Shown piece after piece: positions 17,200 through 24,645 of a stretch of DNA of 54,969 bases; the stretch's first letter is position 1, and each line of letters begins with the position of its first letter. The position numbers were made by a program, and so were the translations under genes. Location: contig NZ_JACXSI010000026.1 in assembly GCF_014712675.1 (NCBI RefSeq), positions 1-54,969 on the forward strand, read 5' to 3'. The notes below the pieces were generated by a model. The model was not told where the DNA came from. It saw only the letters and a program-made list of their open reading frames with translations, and ran no database searches. The DNA comes from Peribacillus faecalis (lineage in GTDB: Bacteria > Bacillota > Bacilli > Bacillales > DSM-1321).

Positions 17200-18399
17200 C
17201 TCTAATTCTGTTTGTTTCGTTTCTTTCCCCAATAATCCAACGGCCAAAGCACCAATTAAAATAGTAATGCAAAATATTAAAAAGATACTTTCAGTTCCAT
17301 AGTTGTCTGCAACAAGCGTACCTACCAGCATCGGGCCGAAAATTCCGCCCAGACGGCCGATACTCGCTGCCATTCCAGCACCTGTGCCTCTTATAATGCC
17401 CGGATATTGCTCAGGTGTATAAGCATATAGCGCTCCCCATGCTCCCAAATTAAAAAATGAAAGCAGTGCACCAAATAACACTAATGTTGATACAGACTCA
17501 GCCGCTCCAAAGAAGTATGCGCTGCCTGCTGTACCGACCAGATAAACAATGAGCACAATCTTTCTTCCTGCACGCTCAATGAGCCAAGCTACAGAAAAGT
17601 ATCCCGGCAACTGCGCTAAAGTCATAATCATCACGTATTTGAAGCTATGTATTAAACTAAACCCCTTCATAACCATAACACTCGGAAGCCATAAAAACAT
17701 GCCGTAATAGGAAAATACGACACAAAACCAAAGAATCCATAGCATCACAGTTTGCTTGCGGTACTTCGGAGCCCACACCATTGTAATTTGTTGCACAATA
17801 GAATGTCTTTTACCCTTTCTCGTTTTCGTAAACTGTGGTGAATCCGGCAATTTAAATCGTAAATATAAAGCATAAAAAGCTGGTATAGCACATAAAACCA
17901 TAGCTGTTCGCCATCCATGGTCCGGAATGACAAAATAAGAAATCAACGCGGCAATAATCCAACCCGCCGCCCAGAAGCTTTCAAGCAGTACAACCATTTT
18001 CCCCCGTTCCTTTGCATCTACACTTTCTGAAACCAACGTTGATGCTACCGGAAGTTCACCGCCTAATCCCATTCCGATTAAAAAACGAAGTGCCAAAAAT
18101 GCGCCTAGTGTTGTCGCTAAGGCAGAAAGACCACTGCCAACGGAAAATAGCAAAAGCGTTATAATGAATACATTTTTGCGACCAACACGATCAGCCATTA
18201 TACCAAAAACAAAGGCGCCGACCATCATACCGATTGAGTTAATGCTCCCAATCAACCCTACTTGGCCGGAAGTGAGATTCCATTCTAATGCCAGAGCTGC
18301 AAGCACGAAAGATAATATACCGACATCCATCGCATCAAACATCCAGCCTAAACCTGAAATACCTAATAGTTTTCTTTTCGAGATATCCTGATTTCGCAT
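17197..18399 (-). CDS. niaP: MFS niacin transporter NiaP
   Basis: The 400-residue, 12-helix major facilitator has the sugar-porter-like DRVGRK loop (near residue 76) and GMGLGGELPVASTLVSE near 108-124. The C-terminus GKETKQTELE is identical in form to B. subtilis NiaP (YceI), which imports nicotinic acid. ATG at 18397-18399 is chosen for the GAAGGGA site upstream and agreement with the family N-terminus. In B. subtilis niaP is elsewhere, so it is an insertion in this neighbourhood. Its stop codon coincides with the start of a family B repeat. Confidence 0.9.
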   Translation of the reverse strand: MRNQDISKRKLLGISGLGWMFDAMDVGILSFVLAALALEWNLTSGQVGLIGSINSIGMMVGAFVFGIMADRVGRKNVFIITLLLFSVGSGLSALATTLGAFLALRFLIGMGLGGELPVASTLVSESVDAKERGKMVVLLESFWAAGWIIAALISYFVIPDHGWRTAMVLCAIPAFYALYLRFKLPDSPQFTKTRKGKRHSIVQQITMVWAPKYRKQTVMLWILWFCVVFSYYGMFLWLPSVMVMKGFSLIHSFKYVMIMTLAQLPGYFSVAWLIERAGRKIVLIVYLVGTAGSAYFFGAAESVSTLVLFGALLSFFNLGAWGALYAYTPEQYPGIIRGTGAGMAASIGRLGGIFGPMLVGTLVADNYGTESIFLIFCITILIGALAVGLLGKETKQTELE

Positions 18400-18574
18400 C
18401 GTATATGTCCCTTCTTTTGAAAAAATAATTCGGCAGTATAAAAATTCAAATAAAGGTAATAATGAATAAAGAAGGCTTTTACTAATCCATTCGATTAGTA
18501 TAGAAAACATGTTGCCGAATTGTTATGCTCCCCCAAACATTTCAATTGAAGCAATGTTTTCGAAGTATTCCCCC

Positions 18575-18665
18575 CTTTTTCAAACGAGGCTATCTCTGGA
18601 AGATGCCGTTCATCGCTTAACGCGATGCAGCAATCCTCTTAAAAGAGATAGCCTCGTCTTTTTTT
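18575..18665. terminator. Large bidirectional hairpin between niaP and alaT
   Basis: Outer arms ACGAGGCTATCTCT/AGAGATAGCCTCGT (14 bp, perfect) enclose about 46 bases with a nested small hairpin (TCGC/GCGA). T runs flank both outer sides. On the minus strand it can terminate alaT, 20 bases after its stop. It also lies upstream of niaP, where it may insulate transcription. The loop is unusually long for a simple terminator. Confidence 0.75.
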
Positions 18666-18684
18666 CGGGGAAAATTACAAATCC

Positions 18685-19860
18685 TTATTTATTACCCTCT
18701 AATCGATCAAGAAAACGTCGGATTCGTTTTACCGCTTCTTGCAACTGCTCTAATGAAGAGGCGTAAGAAGCCCTTACGTGACCCTCCCCGCTTTCTCCAA
18801 AAACATTGCCTGGAACTACAGCGACCTTCTCTTCAAGCAGCAATCGTTCTGCAAACTCTTCTGATGAAAGCCCTGTACTTTTAATGGATGGGAAAGCGTA
18901 GAATGCACCACCTGGAATATGACACTCCAATCCTATGTCATTGAACGATTTAACGATATAATTACGTCTTGCACGATAGCTGCGGCGCATATCCTCGACA
19001 TCATCCATACCATTTTTCAGTGCATCAATAGCAGCAAATTGCGCCATTGAATTAGCGCACATAATCGCATATTGATGAATTTTCAGCATCGCTTCTGCCA
19101 ATTCTTTAGGTGCGCAGACAAAACCTAGACGCCATCCAGTCATAGCAAAAGCCTTCGAGAAGCCATTCATTACGACCGTACGCTCATGCATATCAGGAAT
19201 AGAGGCAAAGCTTGCGAATTCATCATCATAAGCCAATTCGGCATAGATTTCATCAGAAAGCACAACAAGATCATGCTTCTTGACGACTTTCGCCAACGCC
19301 TCCAAATCTGAACGAGTCAATTGCGTCCCTGTCGGATTATTTGGAGAGCATATCAAAACCGCTTTTGTTTTCGGTGTGATTGCCTCTTCCAGCTCCTCCG
19401 GTGTCAGCTTGAAATCATTTTCTTTCTTTGTTGAAATCGGAACTGGCACCCCTCCTGCAAGAGTAACAAGCGGAGAATACGCAACGAAGTTCGGTTCAAC
19501 AACAATGACTTCATCACCTGGATCAACTAATGCACGTAAAGCTATATCAAGTGCCTGACTTGCTCCTACTGTGACAATAATCTCATTGTTCGGGTCGTAA
19601 TTAACACCGAATGATTTGTTCATATATTTCGAAATTTCTTGGCGAAGTTCCAAAAGTCCAGCATTTGCTGTGTATGATGTATATCCTTGTTCAAGAGAAG
19701 TAATTGCAGCTTCCCTTGCAGACCAGGATGTAACGAAATCAGGTTCGCCGACCCCTAAGGAAATAACGCCTTCCATCGTTGCGGCTAAATCAAAAAACTT
19801 TCTGATACCTGAAGGTTGAATGTCTTGAACAGCTTTGGACAAGTAACTTGTTTTAATCAT
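18685..19860 (-). CDS. alaT: Alanine transaminase AlaT
   Basis: The 391-residue class I PLP aminotransferase has its lysine at residue 236 (NGFSKAFAMTGWR), CSPNNPTGT at 171-179 and SDEIYAEL at 202-209. It matches B. subtilis AlaT (YugH), which makes alanine from pyruvate and glutamate. It overlaps alaR by four bases (ATGA), showing translational coupling in an alaR-alaT operon. A terminator hairpin follows. Confidence 0.92.
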   Translation of the reverse strand: MIKTSYLSKAVQDIQPSGIRKFFDLAATMEGVISLGVGEPDFVTSWSAREAAITSLEQGYTSYTANAGLLELRQEISKYMNKSFGVNYDPNNEIIVTVGASQALDIALRALVDPGDEVIVVEPNFVAYSPLVTLAGGVPVPISTKKENDFKLTPEELEEAITPKTKAVLICSPNNPTGTQLTRSDLEALAKVVKKHDLVVLSDEIYAELAYDDEFASFASIPDMHERTVVMNGFSKAFAMTGWRLGFVCAPKELAEAMLKIHQYAIMCANSMAQFAAIDALKNGMDDVEDMRRSYRARRNYIVKSFNDIGLECHIPGGAFYAFPSIKSTGLSSEEFAERLLLEEKVAVVPGNVFGESGEGHVRASYASSLEQLQEAVKRIRRFLDRLEGNK

Positions 19861-20357
19861 GGTGACACCACAATTCTTTTATCTTCCTCGCCCTGCTCAA
19901 AAATGATACCGTCATGTTTATACTTTTTCAGTATAAAATGCGTTGTCGTTGACAGAACGGAATCCAATGTCGATAGTTTTTCTGAAACGAAGCTAGCCAC
20001 TTCATTCATTGATTTAGCTTCTACAGTTACAGATAAATCATAAACACCAGACATTAAATATACAGATTGCACTTCTTTGTAACGGTAAATTCTTTTGGCA
20101 ACCTCATCAAAGCCTACACCTCTTTTTGGTGTAACCTTCACATCAATCATTGCCGTAACGCCTTGATAATCGTCTACCTTAGCCCAATTGATGATGGTCA
20201 TATATCGAACAATGACTTTCATTTCTTCTAGTTTTTTTAATGTCGCTTCCAAATCTTCTTGCGGCATATCTATCATCTTGGAAAGATCATTCACATCGAT
20301 ACGACCATTGTTTTCGATTAGTTTTAAAATTTCCATTTCTATTGTATTAAGATGCAT
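19857..20357 (-). CDS. alaR: Lrp/AsnC-type regulator AlaR
   Basis: The 166-residue protein has an N-terminal winged HTH (MHLNTIEMEILKLIENNGRI, then NDLSKMIDMPQEDL) and a C-terminal RAM/ACT-like ligand domain (VQSVYLMSGVYDLSVTVE). In B. subtilis AlaR (YugG) activates alaT. ATG at 20355-20357 is chosen because AGGGGG lies six bases upstream. An in-frame ATG two codons earlier touches the ribosome site and is unlikely. It is the first gene of the operon. Confidence 0.92.
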   Translation of the reverse strand: MHLNTIEMEILKLIENNGRIDVNDLSKMIDMPQEDLEATLKKLEEMKVIVRYMTIINWAKVDDYQGVTAMIDVKVTPKRGVGFDEVAKRIYRYKEVQSVYLMSGVYDLSVTVEAKSMNEVASFVSEKLSTLDSVLSTTTHFILKKYKHDGIIFEQGEEDKRIVVSP

Positions 20358-20398
20358 AAACATCCCCCTATTCTTAGATAAACAAACACTATTCACCC

Positions 20399-20407
20399 AT
20401 TATACCA
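20399..20407 (-). promoter_or_regulatory. Probable alaR-alaT promoter (extended -10)
   Basis: On the minus strand, TGG immediately precedes a perfect TATAAT (20399-20404), an extended -10 arrangement. No good -35 is seen 17 bases further up, as is common for extended -10 promoters. It lies 42 bases before the alaR start. Confidence 0.55.
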
Positions 20408-20633
20408 AGATTCAAAAATAATGAAAAATGCTTTTTTTACGATAACTTTTTTTAATTAAATTAACGCGTTAATTGGTTTTATTTTTTGCTTTCTTATCAA
20501 TTATTTTTCTCAGCATAATCAGTAATTAACTAATTATAATTTTTTCAAAAGTTTTTAAATAATTCAATTAATTAAACTTAAAATATGAAAATATTGTATG
20601 ATAGATTAAATACATAATAAAGAAGGTGGAGAA

Positions 20634-21803
20634 ATGAGCATCATCAATTTTGATCTAGAAATCAATAGAAAGGGCACAGCTTCTCTAAAGTGGGATTTGA
20701 CAGAAGAACGTTACGGGGAAAAAGATTTACTGCCGATGTGGGTCGCCGATATGGATTTCGCATCTCCTGTTGAAATCGTTGAAGCTTTAACAAAGCGAGC
20801 TGCGCATCCTGTATATGGCTATACAGCCCCGACAGAAGCTGTCTATAATAGCGCAATCAATTGGATGAAAAATAAGCACAACTGGGAAATCCAAAAAGAA
20901 TGGATTACATTCAGTGCTGGGGTCGTTTCCGGCTTTACGACAGCGATACTTGCTTATTCCGAGCCCGGAGATAAGGTGCTTATCCAAACACCCGTTTATA
21001 CACCCTTTTTCGATAGCGTCAAAAGTAATGATCGCGTGCTCGTGGAAAATCAATTAAAGTATGAAGATAATACACTGAAAATTGACTTCGATTTGTTAGA
21101 AAGCCAATTGCAGGACGATGTAAAGCTATTCCTGTTATGTAGTCCTCATAATCCAGGCGGCATGGTCTGGACTAGGGAAGATTTACAAAAAATCGGGGAA
21201 CTTTGCGTAAAATACAATGTCGTCATCATCTCGGATGAAATTCATGCTGATTTATGTTTGCCGGGTTTCACTCATTATCCGATCGCTTCATTGAGCGAAG
21301 ACATTTCCAATGTGACTGTTACATTGATGGCGCCAAGCAAAACCTTTAATGTAGCTGGCATTCAAGCTTCTTTAATCATTTGCGAAAATAAAAAGTTGCA
21401 GCAAAAACTAAATCAAAAACAGCATCAGCTGGCATTTCACGGCTTGAACTTATTTGCTCTTGAAGTGATTACCGCTTCATACGACCATTGCAATTATTGG
21501 CTTGAGGAAGCTGTACAATACATTCAAAAAAACGTTGAAACTGTCCAAAAATTTGTTGAAGAAGAACTGCCTCACATAAAGATGATCGCCCCTGAAGCAT
21601 CTTATTTGATATGGCTTGATTGCAGAGCGCTCGGTCTATCCGACCAGGAATTAAAGCAACAGTTAATTCAAAAAGGAAAAATCGCCGTTTCACCGGGTGT
21701 AAGCTACGGCAAAGGCGGAGAAGGCTTTATCCGCCTCAATGTCGGATGCACACATGCAACCGTTATTGAGGGCTTGAAACGCTTAAAGTTAGCTCTAACA
21801 TAA
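20634..21803 (+). CDS. patB: Cystathionine beta-lyase PatB
   Basis: The 389-residue PLP enzyme of the MalY/PatB type begins with PMWVADMDF (residues 34-42). It has the lysine at 236 (APSKTFNVAG), SPHNPGGMVW at 170-179 and SDEIHADL at 200-207. It splits cystathionine to homocysteine, ammonia and pyruvate; PatB-type enzymes also have cysteine desulfhydrase activity. A GAAGGTGG site precedes the ATG. Its position after alaR-alaT matches B. subtilis. The 276-base upstream region is extremely AT-rich, and no promoter could be fixed. Confidence 0.92.
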   Translation: MSIINFDLEINRKGTASLKWDLTEERYGEKDLLPMWVADMDFASPVEIVEALTKRAAHPVYGYTAPTEAVYNSAINWMKNKHNWEIQKEWITFSAGVVSGFTTAILAYSEPGDKVLIQTPVYTPFFDSVKSNDRVLVENQLKYEDNTLKIDFDLLESQLQDDVKLFLLCSPHNPGGMVWTREDLQKIGELCVKYNVVIISDEIHADLCLPGFTHYPIASLSEDISNVTVTLMAPSKTFNVAGIQASLIICENKKLQQKLNQKQHQLAFHGLNLFALEVITASYDHCNYWLEEAVQYIQKNVETVQKFVEEELPHIKMIAPEASYLIWLDCRALGLSDQELKQQLIQKGKIAVSPGVSYGKGGEGFIRLNVGCTHATVIEGLKRLKLALT

Positions 21804-21922
21804 AGAAAACTTGCCTTTGGCAAGCCTGATAAGGCGAAGGCAAGGGTCCAGTTGCACTTATACTATAGACATAAAATTAGCAACTGCGTGGATAATCCAC
21901 TTCGATGCACCTTCCTATAGTG

Positions 21923-21952
21923 TAAGAAAAACTGTTACCGGTTCTTTTTCAT
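21923..21952 (+). repeat. Isolated 5' end of repeat family B
   Basis: TAAGAAAAACTGTTACCGG followed by TTCTTTTTCAT matches the family B start, 120 bases after patB. The rest of the element is absent, replaced by the shared patB/sodC terminator. It may be a remnant or a minimal functional unit. Confidence 0.65.
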
Positions 21953-21962
21953 ATTTATCTAA

Positions 21963-21993
21963 AAGCAGCCGCTCAAGTTTTTGAGCGGCTTTT
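21963..21993. terminator. Bidirectional terminator patB/sodC
   Basis: The stem AGCCGCTCAA/TTGAGCGGCT with A and T runs outside lies between convergent patB and sodC. Confidence 0.88.
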
Positions 21994-22517
21994 TATCGAA
22001 CGACCTGTTTATCCTTACTGATTACACCGCATGCAATTCTTTCTCCTGAATTACCGGCAGGCTGACTCATCCCGTCATCCGCACCCGCATGAATAACGAG
22101 AGAAGTTCCATCCTTTGTGACAAGTGAATCTTTTCCTTCCTTCAATGTCACATTTGATTTCATTGTTCCCTTGTATGTACCTGATTCATCGACTGCCATA
22201 TTCGGCAAATCCCCCAAATGAGCACCTTTATCGTTCAAAAGCCCATGCTCCGTTTGTTCAGGGTTAAAATGGTCTCCGGCTGAGACAAAATCCGGCGCCT
22301 CGCATAAGCCGACACTGTGAAAGTGAATCGCATGATTTCCGGGTGTTAAGCCATTTAAATCAAATGTCAATTCAACCCCATCTGCCTCCTCCGCGAGTTC
22401 AACCGTGCCGATTGAATCACCGTCTGCATTATACATGCCCACTTTAACTTTTGTCGGGTTTTCTTCTGAACATCCCGCCAAAAGCAGAAGTAAACATACT
22501 GATAGCCACTTTTTCAT
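21993..22517 (-). CDS. sodC: Cu/Zn superoxide dismutase-like lipoprotein
   Basis: The 174-residue protein has a lipoprotein signal ending in LLLLAGC, so Cys16 is the likely lipidated residue and the protein is on the outer membrane face. The SodC fold carries all expected ligands: HFH (Cu), DHFNP, HG and AHLGD (bridging and Zn), and VIHAGADDG (Cu). The disulfide cysteines (GLCEAP, IACGVI) are also present. The B. subtilis homologue YojM is described as having an incomplete copper site, so this copy may be catalytically better equipped. ATG follows TGGAGG. Confidence 0.88.
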   Translation of the reverse strand: MKKWLSVCLLLLLAGCSEENPTKVKVGMYNADGDSIGTVELAEEADGVELTFDLNGLTPGNHAIHFHSVGLCEAPDFVSAGDHFNPEQTEHGLLNDKGAHLGDLPNMAVDESGTYKGTMKSNVTLKEGKDSLVTKDGTSLVIHAGADDGMSQPAGNSGERIACGVISKDKQVVR

Positions 22518-22581
22518 ACTGTTCCTCCATTTTGCTTAGATGACTATCATTGTAACCGGCATAGGACGATTGCATACTAAA

Positions 22582-22788
22582 TTATTGCATCTTCTTTTTT
22601 TTGCTTAAAAGCTCTTTTTCAAACTGTTTTGCTTTCTCTTCCTGTTTCTTGGAGTGCCTAACGATGTATCGCATTGTAAATATTGCTGCCAGCAGGAATA
22701 TGCTTAAGGATATGACAGCAGGAATATATTCTGATTTATCTTCCGGAAAATATAAAAACATGCCTAGCGCATTACTCAGCAATTTCAT
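22582..22788 (-). CDS. Small membrane protein of unknown function
   Basis: The 68-residue protein has one transmembrane helix (about residues 23-45, IPAVISLSIFLLAAIFTMRYIV) and then a highly charged Lys/Glu tail. No family is recognised. ATG at 22786-22788 follows GAGGGG by nine bases; an adjacent TTG three bases upstream, with six-base spacing, is equally possible. It lies upstream of sodC, in the same direction with 64 bases between, so the two could share a transcript. Confidence 0.6.
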   Translation of the reverse strand: MKLLSNALGMFLYFPEDKSEYIPAVISLSIFLLAAIFTMRYIVRHSKKQEEKAKQFEKELLSKKKKMQ

Positions 22789-22934
22789 CAAGTTTAGCCC
22801 CTCTCATTTGTAACATTTCAACAATTATACCATTTTTTACTATTATATAATAGATTTTAAGGCAGACGATTTGGCAAACTGATTAATCTGAAATATCATT
22901 CATACATGAAGGTTAAAGGAAGGAGATCCGTTTC

Positions 22935-23312
22935 ATGGACTTAAAAATGAAGGATATTGTGACTGCTCATTATAAAACCGGCAAGTACATCGGCGAAATA
23001 ACAAATGAAGGAGATTTGACATATTTAGTGAAGGTACTGGCAGTATTGAAACACCCGACACAAGGCGACCTCCATCATCCGAAGGAAGCAGATGTTATGC
23101 TTTTTCATACGAGACGTGCACTGGCTTTCCGCGAACAGATGAATGTTCCTAAAAAAATGGTCAAACCATTCGAAGGTGAAGTTCCAAGCTACACTAAATC
23201 GCTCCAAGATGCTGTAAACGAGCTAAAAGGGCAATTGACCATAGAGGACAGCGAGTGGCACAAAAAAAGTCTTGCAGCCATCACCGCATTAGAAGCCGAT
23301 TACTTTAGTTAA
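22935..23312 (+). CDS. kapB: Kinase-associated protein KapB
   Basis: The 125-residue protein matches B. subtilis KapB (kinase-associated lipoprotein B, 128 residues). The SH3-like start is DIVTAHYKTGKYIGEI, and the block VLKHPTQGDLHHP is followed by FHTRRALAFREQ and WHKKSLAAI near the end. In B. subtilis it is needed for KinB signalling to Spo0A. No lipobox is visible in this copy. AAGGAGG precedes the ATG. The stop codon directly abuts a family B repeat. kapD lies convergently beyond it. Confidence 0.88.
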   Translation: MDLKMKDIVTAHYKTGKYIGEITNEGDLTYLVKVLAVLKHPTQGDLHHPKEADVMLFHTRRALAFREQMNVPKKMVKPFEGEVPSYTKSLQDAVNELKGQLTIEDSEWHKKSLAAITALEADYFS

Positions 23313-23727
23313 GAAAAAACGTTACCGGTCCTTTTTCATTTTTGAATCCGCCTCTTGGATATGCTTCAATGAAAAAGGAGACATGCGGGAACCGAAATGC
23401 GGAAGGGGCCCGCAAGTAAGGAACAGCGACTAAGGACGCTACGTCCGCATATCTTCGTCGCTGTGACTCTCGTCCTGAGAGCCTCCGACCAGCATAAGAC
23501 GAATCACGCAGGAAATTGACAAATTTCCGGAGTGATTTGGCTTATGACCTCGAGGGGCTGGCCGCTGCAGCTAGACAAGGACTAAGAAGGAACAGCAACT
23601 AAGAGCGCTACGTCCTGTAGCAACGTCGCTGTACTCTCGTCGTGAGAGCCCCACACGAGAAACCCGCCTTTGGTTTCTTGGGGGAGACAGCTTAGGACCA
23701 GGCATGGCAGGTGTAAGGTTAGACAGC
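23310..23727 (+). repeat. Modular repeat family B, full copy downstream of kapB
   Basis: It starts at the kapB stop codon (TAAGAAAAAACGTTACCGG). Modules in order: a 5' hairpin (TCCTTTTTCAT with ATGAAAAAGGA); S sub-unit 1, with outer stem 23423-23430/23457-23464, inner GGACG/CGTCC and hairpin CTCTC/GAGAG at 23467-23481; a nested family C hairpin (23485-23578); S sub-unit 2 with hairpin 23634-23648; an AGAAACC/GGTTTCT hairpin; and the end GTTAGACAGC. It is non-coding and the only content between kapB and the kapD terminator. Confidence 0.85.
23485..23578 (+). repeat. Repeat family C module nested in family B
   Basis: A long hairpin has arms CATAAG-CGAATCAC and GTGATT-GGCTTATG, with inner arms GGAAATT/AATTTCC. 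GGGGCTGGCCGCTGCAGCTAGAC follows in two parts (GGGGCTGGCC, GCTGCAGCTAGAC), resembling the end of family A. A second copy is nested at the same place in the family B copy at 41935-42349. It separates the two S sub-units. Confidence 0.75.
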
Positions 23728-23762
23728 TTTCCAGATTCAAAGATATATACTTTGAACAAATA

Positions 23763-23800
23763 TAAAAGCCAAATTATCACATAATAATTTGGCTTTTATG
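23763..23800. terminator. Bidirectional terminator kapB/kapD
   Basis: The stem AAAAGCCAAATTAT/AATAATTTGGCTTTT ends within the kapD stop region. It serves both convergent genes. Confidence 0.85.
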
Positions 23801-24416
23801 CTAACTTATTAAATACTTTAGACAAATCAATTAAATCTCCAATTGTAGTCGGTTCATGCTTTTCCATGTATTTCTTATCTTTTGCGACAAGCTTGTAAAT
23901 GTTGTACGTTGTCATCGCATCATCCAATGCGCGGTGATGCTTCCCGACACCGTCTTTACCATACTCCTTTACAGCCTTCCAAAGGCCTGTCTGATTTTGA
24001 TCGCCAAAGAAGCGCTTATATTCCATCGCAAAATCAACTAACTCTGCATTGAAAGGAAAGTCCAGATTGTGAGCCTGGCAGTTTTGTTTCAAAACCTTCA
24101 TATCCATATTGCCCCATGTAATGACCGATGTCGGCAAATGCGTACGATAAGATGACAGTTTGTCCACCAAATATTTAAATGAGACACCACTGTCTACACT
24201 TGATTGTTCAATTCCTAGAAAGTTCTTGCATCTCTCAGATAGGATCGGGAATTTTTCCGGACGGATGAATGCCGAATATTCATCAATAATTTGATCATTC
24301 ACCACAACGATAGATCCCACTTCAATAATTTCCGGAAAAAACTTGCCATTCTTCACTTTTCCTTCTGGCATCGTAAATTCAAAATCAATAAAGATGTATT
24401 GATGATCCTTTTCCAT
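23796..24416 (-). CDS. kapD: 3'-5' exonuclease KapD (KinA-pathway sporulation inhibitor)
   Basis: The 206-residue protein has the DEDDh exonuclease fold: IFIDFEFT near the start (first Asp/Glu), a middle TWGNMD motif near residue 104, and KHHRALDDAMTTYNIYK near 165-181. In B. subtilis KapD inhibits the KinA route to sporulation. ATG at 24414-24416 is chosen because AGGAGG lies just upstream. A longer in-frame start at 24437 would overlap that site. It is convergent with kapB. Confidence 0.9.
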   Translation of the reverse strand: MEKDHQYIFIDFEFTMPEGKVKNGKFFPEIIEVGSIVVVNDQIIDEYSAFIRPEKFPILSERCKNFLGIEQSSVDSGVSFKYLVDKLSSYRTHLPTSVITWGNMDMKVLKQNCQAHNLDFPFNAELVDFAMEYKRFFGDQNQTGLWKAVKEYGKDGVGKHHRALDDAMTTYNIYKLVAKDKKYMEKHEPTTIGDLIDLSKVFNKLA

Positions 24417-24645
24417 ATTGCTCCTCCTTTCTGACAAAAAGAATGTGAATATTTTTCTTCGCTGTCAAAATTATATCAGATAATTTACGTTATTTTCATA
24501 TTTTCTTTCATATAACGTGAATCTTTATTTAGCTAGTATCTTATAGTTTATTGATTAATGCTCTTTCAGATTTGCAATCTCATGCCGAAATAAAAGATAG
24601 AATGAAATTTGTAATTAAATTAATACTGGAACAGGAAGTCATTTT

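Noticed and set aside
23310-23727. Family B element as an insertion sequence
   Set aside because: It has no transposase reading frame, no clear terminal inverted repeat and no obvious target duplication.
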